Shown one piece after another: positions 25,408 to 34,562 of a DNA stretch of 64,000 nucleotides. The position numbers were made by a program, and so were the translations under genes. The stretch spans positions 5,828,001 to 5,892,000 of the forward strand of contig NZ_CP109496.1 in assembly GCF_036231355.1 (NCBI RefSeq), in the 5' to 3' direction. The notes beneath the pieces are model-generated. The model did no database searches and was not told where the DNA came from. It saw only the letters and a list, made by a program, of their open reading frames with translations. Source of the stretch: Streptomyces sp. NBC_01431 (GTDB lineage: Bacteria > Actinomycetota > Actinomycetes > Streptomycetales > Streptomycetaceae). Position 1 is the stretch's first letter; every line of letters begins with the position of its first letter.

Positions 25408-26205
25408 TCAGGCCGAGGCCCGCTCGATCTCCCGCGGCGCGAGTTCGGCGTTCTCCAGGACGTCGCGCAGGTGCTTCTCGGCCACCGGCAGCACCTCGGC
25501 GATGGTCACCTCGCGGCCCAGCTCGTACGAGAGCGAGGTCACACCGGCGTCGCGGATCCCGCACGGGACGATCCGGTCGAACCAGGTGTTGTCCGGGTTC
25601 ACGTTCAACGAGAAGCCGTGCATCGTGACGCCCTTGGCGACGCGGATGCCGATCGCCGCCAGCTTGCGGTCCTCGCGGCGCTGGCCGGCGTTGGAGGGCG
25701 CGTACTCGGGGCCGTTGAGCCGGGCGTCGAACTCGTCGTCGTTCAGCCGCGGGTCGAAGTCCAGCGAGAGCCCGCCGAGCCTCGGGCGCTGCTCCACCGG
25801 GTCGCCGAGCACCCACACGCCGCTGCGGCCCTCGACGCGGGTGGTCTCCAGGCCGAAGTCGGCGGCGGTGCGGATCAGGGCCTCTTCGAGACGGCGCACG
25901 TGCGCGACGACGTCCACCGGGCGGGGCAGCTTCTGGATCGGGTAGCCGACGAGCTGGCCCGGACCGTGCCAGGTGATCTTGCCGCCGCGGTCGACGTCGA
26001 TGACCGGAGTGCCGTCCAGGGGGCGCTCGCTGTCCGCGGTGCGTCGGCCGGCCGTGTAGACCGGGGGGTGCTCGACCAGCAGGCAGGTGTCCGGAATCTC
26101 GTCGGTGAACCGGGCCGCGTGCACCCGGCGCTGCTCGTCCCAGGCCTCCTGGTAGTCGACCGCGTCCTCGCCGAATCCCAGCCGGACAAATCGCAGCTCG
26201 TTCAC
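25408..26205 (-). CDS. lipB: Octanoyl-[acyl carrier protein]:protein octanoyltransferase
   Basis: The product has 265 residues. The GTG at 26205 is chosen because GGGGAG lies five bases upstream. The enzyme moves octanoate from ACP to lipoyl-domain lysines, the step before LipA. Motifs are EHPPVYTAGRR, RGGKITWHGPGQLVGYPI, KLAAIGIRVAKGVTMHGFSLN with the catalytic lysine, and IVPCGIRDAGVTSL with the catalytic cysteine. The C-terminus is slightly longer than in E. coli, as is common in actinobacteria. Confidence 0.96.
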   Translation of the reverse strand: MNELRFVRLGFGEDAVDYQEAWDEQRRVHAARFTDEIPDTCLLVEHPPVYTAGRRTADSERPLDGTPVIDVDRGGKITWHGPGQLVGYPIQKLPRPVDVVAHVRRLEEALIRTAADFGLETTRVEGRSGVWVLGDPVEQRPRLGGLSLDFDPRLNDDEFDARLNGPEYAPSNAGQRREDRKLAAIGIRVAKGVTMHGFSLNVNPDNTWFDRIVPCGIRDAGVTSLSYELGREVTIAEVLPVAEKHLRDVLENAELAPREIERASA

Positions 26206-26436
26206 GCCAGCTCCCCTGTCGAACTTCCCGTACGCAATCAGGTGCGCGCCCTCCCTCACTGTACGACCCTGTTCGACCGCCCCGGCACGCCCCCGGAGCC
26301 GGCAGAAACGGCACGTCACCACACGATCGGATGAATGCGGGGCGAAGGTGGCGGCACCGGCCGTATTGACCGCTAAATTCTCGCCGTTCCATGAGGGCTG
26401 CAAGCTTGGCCCGGAAGGCAGGAGAACGCAGAGCTG

Positions 26437-27885
26437 ATGACGGAACGACCCTCGCAGCGCACCCCCAACCGCCAGCTCGCCGCACTCATCGCAGAAGCCG
26501 GGTTCTCCAATGCCGGGCTGGCCCGCCGCGTTGACCAGCTCGGTCTTGAGCACGGCCTGGACCTGCGCTACGACAAGACGTCGGTGACCCGGTGGCTGCG
26601 CGGGCAGCAACCGCGCGGCACCACGCCCGCACTGATCGCCGAGGTGTTCACCCGGCGCCTGGGACGCCGGCTCTCCGCACAGGACCTCGGGCTGGACGCG
26701 TGCGCCCCGGTGTACGCGGGGCTTGAATTCGCGGCGACACCGGAGGAGGCCGTCGACATCGTCAGCGGCCTGTGGCGCAAGGACTCGGGCAGCCACGCCG
26801 AACTGCGCAAGATCGCGTTCACCCCGGCAGGCCTGGTCGTCCCCAGCCGGGACTGGCTGATCGGGCGCCCCGACGACCGCGTGGGGCGGGGAGATCCCAC
26901 CCCGCAGGGCAACGTGACGCGCATTCCGGCCCAGGGCCGCCCGTCCGTACCCCGCCAGCGGACCACCGATCGCGGCCCCGGCCAGCGCGTGACCGGCGGC
27001 GACATCGCGGCGCTGCGCTCGGTCGCCGAACTGTTCCGCACCCTGGACCACGCCTACGGCGGCGGGCACGCCCGGCAGGCGCTGGTGCGCTATCTGGAAC
27101 ACGAGGCCGAGCCGATGCTGCGCGGCACCTACGGCGAGAACGTGGGACGCAGGCTCTTCGCGGCCGCCGCGGACCTGACCAGACTGGCCGGCTGGACCTC
27201 GTACGACATCGCCGCCCACGGGCTCGCCCAGCGGTACTTCGTGCAGGCGCTGCGGCTGTCCCAGGCGGCGGGCGACCGGGCCTACGGCTCTTACGTGCTG
27301 GTCACGATGAGCCGGCAGGCCGTCTACCTCGGGCACGGGAGGGAGGCGGTCCAGCTGGCCCGGGTCGCCCAGCAGGGGGTCGGGGCCGCGGCGCCGCCCG
27401 TGGTGCAGTCGCTGCTCAACGCGGTGGAGGCGCGCGGGCACGGGGTGCTCGGGGAGGTGCGGGCGTGCACCGCCTCGCTGGTGCGGGCCGAACGGGCGCT
27501 GGAGAGCGCCAGGCCCGGCGACGACGTGCCGCACTGGGCGCGCTTCTTCGACGAGGCGCAGCTGGCCGACGAGTTCGGCCACGCCCACCGCGACCTCCAG
27601 CAGTACCGCGCGTCCGCCCAGCACGCCGAGCGCTCGCTGCAACTGCGTGCCCCCGGCTACGCCCGCTCCCGGCTGTTCTGCCGGGTCGTGCTCGCCACGG
27701 CCCGGCTCGGCCTCGGCGAGCTCGACCAGGCGTGCGCGCTGGGTGCGGAGGCGGCCCAGCAGGCCAGCGAGATGCGGTCGGCCCGCGCGGTGGAGTACGT
27801 ACGCGACTTCGAGCGTCGCCTGGAGCCGTACCGGGACGCGGCCGCGGTGCGCAACTACCGGGACCGGGTGGCCGCGTTGGGCTGA
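26437..27885 (+). CDS. NsdA-like regulator with N-terminal HTH and TPR-like repeats
   Basis: The product has 482 residues from an ATG. Residues about 10-70 form an HTH-like start (NRQLAALIAEAGFSNAGLARRVDQLG, then YDKTSVTRWLRGQQPRG). From about 190 onwards a series of helical repeats (ARQALVRYLEHEAEP..., AQRYFVQALRLSQAAGDRAYGSYVL...) resembles TPR units. This architecture is shared with NsdA, a Streptomyces regulator that represses differentiation and antibiotic production, and its paralogues. It is divergent from lipB. Assignment as the real NsdA is not claimed, because several paralogues exist per genome. Confidence 0.85.
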   Translation: MTERPSQRTPNRQLAALIAEAGFSNAGLARRVDQLGLEHGLDLRYDKTSVTRWLRGQQPRGTTPALIAEVFTRRLGRRLSAQDLGLDACAPVYAGLEFAATPEEAVDIVSGLWRKDSGSHAELRKIAFTPAGLVVPSRDWLIGRPDDRVGRGDPTPQGNVTRIPAQGRPSVPRQRTTDRGPGQRVTGGDIAALRSVAELFRTLDHAYGGGHARQALVRYLEHEAEPMLRGTYGENVGRRLFAAAADLTRLAGWTSYDIAAHGLAQRYFVQALRLSQAAGDRAYGSYVLVTMSRQAVYLGHGREAVQLARVAQQGVGAAAPPVVQSLLNAVEARGHGVLGEVRACTASLVRAERALESARPGDDVPHWARFFDEAQLADEFGHAHRDLQQYRASAQHAERSLQLRAPGYARSRLFCRVVLATARLGLGELDQACALGAEAAQQASEMRSARAVEYVRDFERRLEPYRDAAAVRNYRDRVAALG

Positions 27886-27897
27886 GGAGGCGACCGG

Positions 27898-29214
27898 TCA
27901 GGCCGCCTTGTGGATCACCTCCGGTGCCGCGTGCCAGTCCTGTACGCCTAGGTCGGTGAGGATCGCCTCGGCGGCGCGGCGGCCCGAGTACAGGGCGCCC
28001 TGGACGGTGCTGGTGTCCCGGTGGTCGCCGCACACGTACAGGCCCGCGAGCAGGCGGACCGGGCGGCGCAGATCGTGCGGGGCGGCCATCGAGGGCACGG
28101 CCTGCGGGGTGTGGTGCACGGCGAGCAGCTCCCAGTCGGCGGTGGACGTCGCGTACAGGCGCGCCAGTTGGCGGCGTACCGCGTCCGCGACGTCGTCGGG
28201 CGGAGTGCCGAGCACGGTCGAGGTGATCAGGGCGCGGCCGCGCGGCGCCCGGCTCGGGTCGACCTCGCTCATCACCGAGCTGTACGCCACCGGCCCGCTG
28301 CGGTCCGCGTCCAGGAGCAGCGCCGGGTCGGCCAGCGGGGACTCGGGGGCGGTGTGGTGCAGCACGGTGAGCGGGTGGAAGGCGGGCACCCGCAGGCCGG
28401 GCAGGAGCTCGGCGGCCGCGGGCGCGTCGGTGGCCAGGAGCAGCGAGCGGCAGCCGAGCACGCCGTGGTCGGCGGTGGTGACCGAGGTGGTGGCGACGGA
28501 CGTGACCTTCACGCCGGTACGTACGGTGCCGGGCGGCAGGGCGTTCGCGAGGAGTTCGGGCAGCGTGGCCGCGCCGCCCGCCGGAACGCACAGCCGCCCG
28601 CGGGCGAAGCCACGCAGCGCGAGGTCGGCGCACCGGCTCGACGTGGTCAGGTCCGGGTCGCAGAGCAGCGCGGACAGCAACGGGCGGACGAAGCCGTCCA
28701 GCGTCCGGACGGGCAGGCCCCGGCCCAACAGGGCCTGTCCGATGGGGAGTTCGGGCCGGGCGGTGATCCGCTCGACGGAGGTCGCTGCCAGCCGGGCCAG
28801 CGCCTTGCCGAGCCGGGCCTGATCCAGGGCGCCGCCGAGCGGGGTGACCGTGCCCCGGGGGGCGCTCGCTCGGGCGCGCGCGGCGGCCAGCGCGCCCCTT
28901 GCGCTCCCTGTCGCGCCTGCCCGGTAGTGCCGGCCCTCGCTGTGCACGAGGACGCCCGGTGCGAACGGTCGCAGCGGCAGGTCCTCCAGGCCGGGGGTGC
29001 GGGTCAGTTCCGGGTACGAGGTCGAGAGCAGCTGCCCGATCCGGTCGAGCCGGAAGCCGTCGACGGAGCCGGTCGACATGCGGCCGCCCACGGAAGGGGC
29101 CGCCTCCAGAACGCTGACCGTGACTCCCGCGCCGGTCAGCCGATGGGCGGCTGACAGGCCCGCGAGCCCGGCCCCCACGATGAGTACGTCCGCATGGTGT
29201 GCGGTGCTGAGCAC
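27898..29214 (-). CDS. FAD-dependent oxidoreductase, amine oxidase/phytoene desaturase-like
   Basis: The product has 438 residues. The GTG at 29214 is used because GGGGAGG lies five bases upstream. The N-terminus has the dinucleotide motif VLIVGAGLAGLSAAHRL followed by E and GGRM, the signature of the amine oxidase family; the C-terminal FAD motif is VCGDHRDTSTVQGALYSGRRAAEAIL. The middle domain is the substrate-binding half. Families with this plan oxidise amines or desaturate carotenoids; no carotenoid genes are present here. Substrate unknown. It converges on the NsdA-like gene with a 12-bp gap. Confidence 0.88.
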   Translation of the reverse strand: MLSTAHHADVLIVGAGLAGLSAAHRLTGAGVTVSVLEAAPSVGGRMSTGSVDGFRLDRIGQLLSTSYPELTRTPGLEDLPLRPFAPGVLVHSEGRHYRAGATGSARGALAAARARASAPRGTVTPLGGALDQARLGKALARLAATSVERITARPELPIGQALLGRGLPVRTLDGFVRPLLSALLCDPDLTTSSRCADLALRGFARGRLCVPAGGAATLPELLANALPPGTVRTGVKVTSVATTSVTTADHGVLGCRSLLLATDAPAAAELLPGLRVPAFHPLTVLHHTAPESPLADPALLLDADRSGPVAYSSVMSEVDPSRAPRGRALITSTVLGTPPDDVADAVRRQLARLYATSTADWELLAVHHTPQAVPSMAAPHDLRRPVRLLAGLYVCGDHRDTSTVQGALYSGRRAAEAILTDLGVQDWHAAPEVIHKAA

Positions 29215-29436
29215 GTGGCCCTCCCCGAGGTAGGCGCGGCAGGTGGAGGCCTCATGCCCCCAACTGGCCCACGGAATGCCGGAGTTCGAGGAGAGAGTAG
29301 GGATGCCGGGCGGGGGCGGGGGGTCCGCGCATGGGGGCATACGGGCGCACGGTGGCCCTCCGGGGAGGGTGTTCGCCCACCCGCCCGTGCGCCGCTCGCC
29401 GCGCGAGGTGGCACGGCCCGGCTCCGCCCCGGGCCC

Positions 29437-30327
29437 CTACCGCGCCGCCGCCCCAATCGCCTCGTCCACCCCCGGGAACGCGAACCTGAAACCCGCCGAC
29501 AGCAGTTGGCGGGGTACGACGCGTTGGCTCGACAGGACGTCCTGTGCGAGCTCGCCGAGCGCCAGCCGGATCGCGGGGGCCGGGACGGGCAGCAGGGCCG
29601 GGCGGTGCAGGACCCGGGACATCGCCGCCGTCACCTCGCGGTTGGTCACCGGCTCGGGGGCGGTCAGGTTCACCGGGCCGGAGATCGACTCCGTATCGAT
29701 CACGAACCGCAGCGCCGCCACCTCGTCGTGGAGGGCGATGAAGGACCAGTACTGGCTGCCGTCGCCCAGGCGGCCTCCCAGGCCTGCCCGGAACAGCGGG
29801 AACAGCCTGGCCCAGGCGCCGCCCTGGCGGGCCACCACCAGCCCCGTCCGGGCGAACGCCGTGCGGATGCCCGCCTCCGCCGCCGGCGCGGCGGCTTCCT
29901 CCCACTGCACGCACAGCGACGCGAGGAAGCCGTCGCCCGGCGGCGCCGACTCGTCCACCGCGCGGTCGCCGGTGTCGCCGTAGTAGCCGATCGCCGAGCC
30001 GGACACGAGCACCCGCGGCGGGCTGTCGAGCGAGGCCACCGCCTCCGCGATCGCGGCCGTGCCGAGCACCCTGCTGTCCCGCAGTTCCTTCTTGTACGCC
30101 TCGGTCCAGCGATGATCGCCGATGCCCGCCCCGGCCAGATGCACCACCGCCTCGCAGCCGACGAGCCCCGCCGTGTCCACGTGCTGGCGTACGGGATCCC
30201 ATGCGATCTCGTCCGGCGCGGCCGGACGGTGGCGTACCAGACGTACCACCTCGTGCCCGTCCGAGCGCAGCGAGCGCACCAGCGCCGTACCGATCAGTCC
30301 TGTCGAGCCCGTCACCGCGATCTTCAT
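29437..30327 (-). CDS. TIGR01777-family NAD(P)-dependent epimerase-like protein
   Basis: The product has 296 residues from an ATG. The N-terminal Rossmann motif is MKIAVTGSTGLIGTALVRSL, followed by HLAGAGIGDHRW and GSAIGYYGDTGD, which are typical of this family (the E. coli relative is YfcH). The C-terminal DUF1731 domain appears as LPVPAPAIRLALGELAQDVLSSQRVVP. The physiological substrate of the family is unknown. It lies divergent from an acetyltransferase gene. Confidence 0.92.
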   Translation of the reverse strand: MKIAVTGSTGLIGTALVRSLRSDGHEVVRLVRHRPAAPDEIAWDPVRQHVDTAGLVGCEAVVHLAGAGIGDHRWTEAYKKELRDSRVLGTAAIAEAVASLDSPPRVLVSGSAIGYYGDTGDRAVDESAPPGDGFLASLCVQWEEAAAPAAEAGIRTAFARTGLVVARQGGAWARLFPLFRAGLGGRLGDGSQYWSFIALHDEVAALRFVIDTESISGPVNLTAPEPVTNREVTAAMSRVLHRPALLPVPAPAIRLALGELAQDVLSSQRVVPRQLLSAGFRFAFPGVDEAIGAAAR

Positions 30328-30372
30328 GGAAACCATCCTTGCGCCTCGCGGCCCCCGTGGCACAGTGGCTCC

Positions 30373-30897
30373 ATGTCCGAGTCGTACGCCCAGCCCACCG
30401 CCGTGCCCGCTCTCCTCATACGCACCGCCCTGCCCGCCGACGACGACGCGCTCAGTGTGCTCACCCGCGAGGTCTGGTCGCCGCTGCACGCCGTGGCGCC
30501 GCGCCCGGTGCCGCCGTACGAGCCCTTCTTCGACGACCGGCACCAGCCCGCCGACTTCCTCGTCGCCGAGGTCGACGGTGCGGTAGCGGGGTACATCCGG
30601 GTGGCTGCGCCCACCCCACTCGCCTGCAACCGGCACGTACGGCAGGTCCAGGGCCTTGAAGTGGCCGAATCCACGCGCGGCCGGGGCGTCGGGCGCGCGC
30701 TGCTGCGCGGTGCGTACGAGGCCTGCCGCCGCCAGGGCGCGACCCGCATCACCCTGCGCGTCCTCGGCCACAACGCCCCGGCACGCGCCCTGTACGAATC
30801 GGAGGGCTTCGCCGTCGAGGGCGTACTGCCCGGCGAGTTCCTCCTCGACGGCGCGTACGTCGACGACGTCCTCATGGGGCGTTCGCTGCTCGACTGA
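30373..30897 (+). CDS. GNAT-family N-acetyltransferase
   Basis: The product has 174 residues from an ATG. The acetyl-CoA motif A is GLEVAESTRGRGVGRALLRGAYEACR (RGxGxG/A) and motif B is ARALYESEGFAVEG. Upstream strands contain LVAEVDGAVAGYIRV. The protein resembles RimI/amino-group acetyltransferases of unknown substrate. It is followed 68 bp downstream by a peptidase on the same strand and may be co-transcribed. Confidence 0.9.
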   Translation: MSESYAQPTAVPALLIRTALPADDDALSVLTREVWSPLHAVAPRPVPPYEPFFDDRHQPADFLVAEVDGAVAGYIRVAAPTPLACNRHVRQVQGLEVAESTRGRGVGRALLRGAYEACRRQGATRITLRVLGHNAPARALYESEGFAVEGVLPGEFLLDGAYVDDVLMGRSLLD

Positions 30898-30965
30898 GAA
30901 GTCTCGGTGGGGCGCTCCCCGCTCGGTCGACCTGGAAACCGTTCCGCATCCGAAAGGTGGGCAGC

Positions 30966-32228
30966 GTGCCCGAGTACACGGCATCGGCCAAGGCGGCCGC
31001 GGAGGCCGCCACGACCGCACTGCGGGGGCTCGACGCCATCCGCGACGATCTCGCCGCCCTCTACCGCGATCTCCACGCCCACCCCGAGCTCTCCTTCGCC
31101 GAGCACCGTACGGCGGCCGAAGTCGCCTGCAGGGCAGGGGAGTTGGGGTACGACGTGACCACCGGCGTCGGGCGCACGGGCGTCGTGGCCGTCCTCGCCA
31201 ACGGGCCCGGACCCACCGTGCTGCTGCGGGCCGACTTCGACGCGCTGCCGGTGCGCGAGCGGACCGGACTCGACTACGCCTCCACCGCCGAAGGCGTCAT
31301 GCACGCGTGCGGCCACGACATGCACGTCACCTGCCTGCTCGGCGCGCTCGGGCTGCTCGCCGAGGCCCGCTCGCTGTGGAGCGGCACGGTCCTCGGGGTG
31401 TTCCAGCCGGCCGAGGAGATCGGGCAGGGCGCGCGGGCCATGCTCGACGACGGGTTCTACGAGCGGTTCGGCACCCCGGACATCGTGCTCGGCCAGCACG
31501 TGGCGCCGTTCCCCGCCGGAATGATCGGCGCGCACGCGGGACCCGCCTTCGCCGCCACCGACGCGCTCAAGGTCGTCATGTACGGGAGGGGCGCGCACGG
31601 TTCGCGGCCCGAGGCCTCCGTCGACCCGGTGGTGATGGCCGCGTCGACCGTGCTGCGGCTCCAGACGGTCGTGTCCCGGGAGGTCCCGGCCGGTGAGACG
31701 GCCGTGGTCACGGTCGGCGCGCTGAACGCCGGAACCAAGGACAACATCATCCCGGACGAGGCCGAGCTGAAGCTCAACATCCGTACGTACAAGGACGAGG
31801 TGCGCACCAAGGTGCTCGGCGCCGTCGAGCGGATCGTGCGCGGTGAGGCGGTCGTCGCCGGGGCCGAGCGCGAGCCCGACATCACGGAGATCGACTCCTT
31901 CCCGGTGCTCGTCAACGACGCGGACGCCCTCGCGCGGACGATGGCCGCCGTCGGCGCGGTCATCGGTGCCGACAAGGTGATCGATCCGGGTCCCGTGACC
32001 GGCAGCGAGGACGTCGGCCTGTTCGGCACCGAGGCCCAAGTCCCGGTCTGCTACTGGCTGTTCGGGGGAGTGGAGGCCGAGGAGTTCGGTGCCGCGTTCG
32101 CCGCGGGCACCCGTGACCGGGACATCCCGTCCAACCACTCGCCCTTCTTCGCCCCGCTGGTGGAACCCACCCTGACCACCGGCGTCACCGCCCTGACCAC
32201 GGCGGCGCTCGCCTGGCTCGACGCGTAA
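30966..32228 (+). CDS. M20-family amidohydrolase
   Basis: The product has 420 residues. The start is set at a GTG (30966) with AAAGGTGG a few bases before it; an earlier GTG adds three residues. Metal-binding motifs are visible: HAHPELSFAEH, VLLRADFDALPV, ACGHDMHV and PAEEIGQGA. The lid domain occupies about residues 190-305. The closest functional relatives are M20D amidases that release amino acids from N-acyl amino acids or indole conjugates and require Mn2+ or Zn2+. Expected in the cytosol. Confidence 0.92.
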   Translation: MPEYTASAKAAAEAATTALRGLDAIRDDLAALYRDLHAHPELSFAEHRTAAEVACRAGELGYDVTTGVGRTGVVAVLANGPGPTVLLRADFDALPVRERTGLDYASTAEGVMHACGHDMHVTCLLGALGLLAEARSLWSGTVLGVFQPAEEIGQGARAMLDDGFYERFGTPDIVLGQHVAPFPAGMIGAHAGPAFAATDALKVVMYGRGAHGSRPEASVDPVVMAASTVLRLQTVVSREVPAGETAVVTVGALNAGTKDNIIPDEAELKLNIRTYKDEVRTKVLGAVERIVRGEAVVAGAEREPDITEIDSFPVLVNDADALARTMAAVGAVIGADKVIDPGPVTGSEDVGLFGTEAQVPVCYWLFGGVEAEEFGAAFAAGTRDRDIPSNHSPFFAPLVEPTLTTGVTALTTAALAWLDA

Positions 32229-32246
32229 GCGCGTACGCGGGCGGCC

Positions 32247-32894
32247 TCAACGGGCCAACAGGCGCATGCCGCCGGTGAGTTCGCGCAGGCAGCGCACGGC
32301 GAGTTCGGCGGGGGAGCCCGGCCCCGAGGCGGGCGCGTCGGTGCCGGCCCACGCCTCCAGGGCCACCCGGATGGCGTCGGTGGCCGCGGCCGCGGCGAGG
32401 CGCACCTCCAGGGGGTCGGCGCCCGGCCCGGCCAGGCGGGCGAGCACGGGCAGCAGGCGCTCCTCGGAGTCCTGGTTCACCCGGTACCAGACCGCGCGCA
32501 GCGCCGGGTCGTGCCCGGCCGCGCGCAGCAGCCCGCGGGTCCAGGTGAACTGCTCGGCGGTGGCGGCGTCGGGCACCGAGAGCGCCTGGCCGACCGCGAC
32601 TTCCAGGGTCTTGGCCAGTTTGCCCGGTTCGGCGGCTTCGAGCAGCGCCCGCCAGCGCTCGGCGCCGCCGGAGAGCAGCGGGCCCACCGCGTCCTGTTTG
32701 GAGCGGAAGTACCGGTAGAAGGTGCGCAGCGCGACCCCGGCGTGCCGGGCGATGGCCTCGGCGGTGGTGCCGTCGGGCCCGTGCTCGGCGAAGAGCGCGG
32801 CGGCGGCGCGGGCGATGTCGAGCTGGGTCGCGGCCTTGCGGCGCTCGGTCAGGGAGGGCGGGTTTGCGGCAGGCCGGCTCGGGGGCTGAGTCAC
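32247..32894 (-). CDS. TetR-family repressor
   Basis: The product has 215 residues from a GTG; an ATG 12 codons upstream cannot be excluded and no ribosome site is clear. The HTH is ATQLDIARAAAALFAEHGPDG, then TAEAIARHAGVALRTFYRYFRSKQDAV. The C-terminal domain is all-helical with no recognisable ligand motif. The divergent SDR gene and a perfect dyad between them suggest it represses that gene and responds to its substrate or product (inference). Confidence 0.9.
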   Translation of the reverse strand: MTQPPSRPAANPPSLTERRKAATQLDIARAAAALFAEHGPDGTTAEAIARHAGVALRTFYRYFRSKQDAVGPLLSGGAERWRALLEAAEPGKLAKTLEVAVGQALSVPDAATAEQFTWTRGLLRAAGHDPALRAVWYRVNQDSEERLLPVLARLAGPGADPLEVRLAAAAATDAIRVALEAWAGTDAPASGPGSPAELAVRCLRELTGGMRLLAR

Positions 32895-32942
32895 TTCGCC
32901 AGCGTACGCCCGCGACCTCGGTGGCTGCACGCAATGACGCTA

Positions 32943-32957
32943 TGGCAAATCGTGCCA
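32943..32957. promoter_or_regulatory. Candidate TetR operator between the TetR and SDR genes
   Basis: TGGCA and TGCCA form a perfect 5-bp dyad with 5 central bases (AATCG) about 50 bp from the TetR start. The site is short, so support is modest. Confidence 0.4.
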
Positions 32958-33087
32958 CTCGGGCGTACCGTGTACGTCGTCGCCGTCGTCGTCTTCCTGG
33001 GCCTCCTCCCCTCGACGTCGTCCGCACCCAGTCCGCACCGAACAAGTCCGGACCGAAGAAATCCACCACGAAGAAAGCTGGACCGCG

Positions 33088-33891
33088 ATGAGCGCGATCA
33101 CCCTCACCCAACGCTACGAAGGCCGCCGTGCCCTGATCACCGGCGGCGGCTCGGGCATCGGGCAGGCCACCGTGCTGCGGCTGCTCGCCGAGGGCGGCCA
33201 CGTGGTCGCCGCGGACGTCAGCGAGGCGGGTCTGAAGGACACCGCGGACAAGGCCGGAGCCGGCCTCGGGCGGCTCACCACCCTCGTCCTCGACATAGCG
33301 GACGAGGACTCGGTGCGCGCGGGCGTCGCCGCCGCCGTCGGCGCGCTCGGCGGACTGGACGTGCTGGTCAACGCGGCCGGCATCCTGCGCTCCTCGCACA
33401 CCCACGAGACGAGCCTCGCCGACTTCAACAAGATCATCGCGGTCAATCTGACCGGCACCTTCCTGATGATCCGCGAGGCGATCCCGGCGCTGCTCGAAGG
33501 CGACGGCGCGGCAGTCGTCAACTTCAGCTCCACCTCCGCCGCGTTCGCCCACCCGTACATGGCGGCCTACGCGGCCAGCAAGGGCGGCATCCAGTCGATG
33601 ACGCACGCGCTCGCCGCCGAGTACGCCAAGCAGGGCATCCGCTTCACCGCCGTGCAGCCCGGCTCGATCTCCTCCGGCATGACCGACGGCACCGGCGCCT
33701 CCCGCTCCAGCGTGGGCCCCGGCCTGCCCGCGGACGCCGACATGTCGCTCTTCATGAAGCTCGCCCCCGCCATCGGCCAGGGCTTCGCGGGCCCGGAGAC
33801 GGTGGCGTCGGTGGTCGCGATGCTGGCCTGCGACGACGGCCGCTTCATCACCGGCACCGAGATCCGCGTCGACGGCGGCACGCACTTCTGA
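33088..33891 (+). CDS. Short-chain dehydrogenase/reductase
   Basis: The product has 267 residues from an ATG. The classical SDR motifs are all present: cofactor TGGGSGIG near the N-terminus, NAAG, the catalytic S in NFSSTSAAFAHPYMAAYAASK (YxxxK active site) and PGSIS. The glycine-rich motif and the following acidic residue (AADVSEAG) favour NAD. It resembles 3-oxoacyl-ACP reductases and hydroxysteroid-type dehydrogenases; the substrate is unknown. The divergent TetR gene probably regulates it. Confidence 0.93.
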   Translation: MSAITLTQRYEGRRALITGGGSGIGQATVLRLLAEGGHVVAADVSEAGLKDTADKAGAGLGRLTTLVLDIADEDSVRAGVAAAVGALGGLDVLVNAAGILRSSHTHETSLADFNKIIAVNLTGTFLMIREAIPALLEGDGAAVVNFSSTSAAFAHPYMAAYAASKGGIQSMTHALAAEYAKQGIRFTAVQPGSISSGMTDGTGASRSSVGPGLPADADMSLFMKLAPAIGQGFAGPETVASVVAMLACDDGRFITGTEIRVDGGTHF

Positions 33892-33916
33892 CCCCCCGGC
33901 CGCACGCGCGGTGCGC

Positions 33917-34438
33917 TCACCCCGTCCCGAAGCGCTCCCACAGCCGGGGGAAGCGGGACGCGAGCGCGGACTCGTCCTCGAAGTCCAGCGGGGTCCCGTG
34001 CGGCTCCGGGGGCTGTGGCGGGATGCCGAGATCCGGCGCCACGACACCGGTGAGCTGCTCGTACGCCTCGTCCGCCGCGTAGCCGAGCTCCTCCCCGTCG
34101 CCGTCGATCTCCTCGTCGAACTCGCCGAGGAGATCGGCCAGCGCGTCCGGGTCGTGGATCGCGCCCTCGAAGACCTCGCGGCCCTGGCCGATGAGCCAGC
34201 AGCGGAAGTAGTCGAAGGCGTCGTCGCTGGCCCCGCCGAGCAGCACGGCCGCCGCGCCCCACAGGTCCCAGTGGTAGGCGCGGTTGTAGCGCGCCTCGAA
34301 GTGGCGCGCGAAGTCGAGCACGGAGTCGGGGTCGAGCTGGAGCAGCCGCTCCACGAGCAGCTCGGCCTGCTCCTCGGGGTCGCCGTCGGCGGCCTCGCGA
34401 GTGCTGTCTACGATCTCCCAGAACTCCGTCTCGTCCAT
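33917..34438 (-). CDS. DUF4240 domain protein
   Basis: The product has 173 residues from an ATG. The N-terminus DETEFWEIVDSTREAADGDPEEQAELL and the WDLWGAAAVLLGGASDDAFDYFRCWLIGQGREVFE stretch are characteristic of DUF4240 (PF14024). The domain is common in actinobacteria and sometimes linked to contact-dependent or immunity-like functions, but no activity is established. Strongly acidic, predicted cytosolic. No toxin gene is beside it. Confidence 0.85.
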   Translation of the reverse strand: MDETEFWEIVDSTREAADGDPEEQAELLVERLLQLDPDSVLDFARHFEARYNRAYHWDLWGAAAVLLGGASDDAFDYFRCWLIGQGREVFEGAIHDPDALADLLGEFDEEIDGDGEELGYAADEAYEQLTGVVAPDLGIPPQPPEPHGTPLDFEDESALASRFPRLWERFGTG

Positions 34439-34562
34439 CACGGAACCAGCATCGTGGGTGGGGGAGTGCGGCGCACGTGGAGCGGCGCATTTCGTCCGGT
34501 TGCCGCTCCTGACTCACCCCTGGCACACCTGTCGCCATACCGCTGGCACGCCAAATCGCGCG

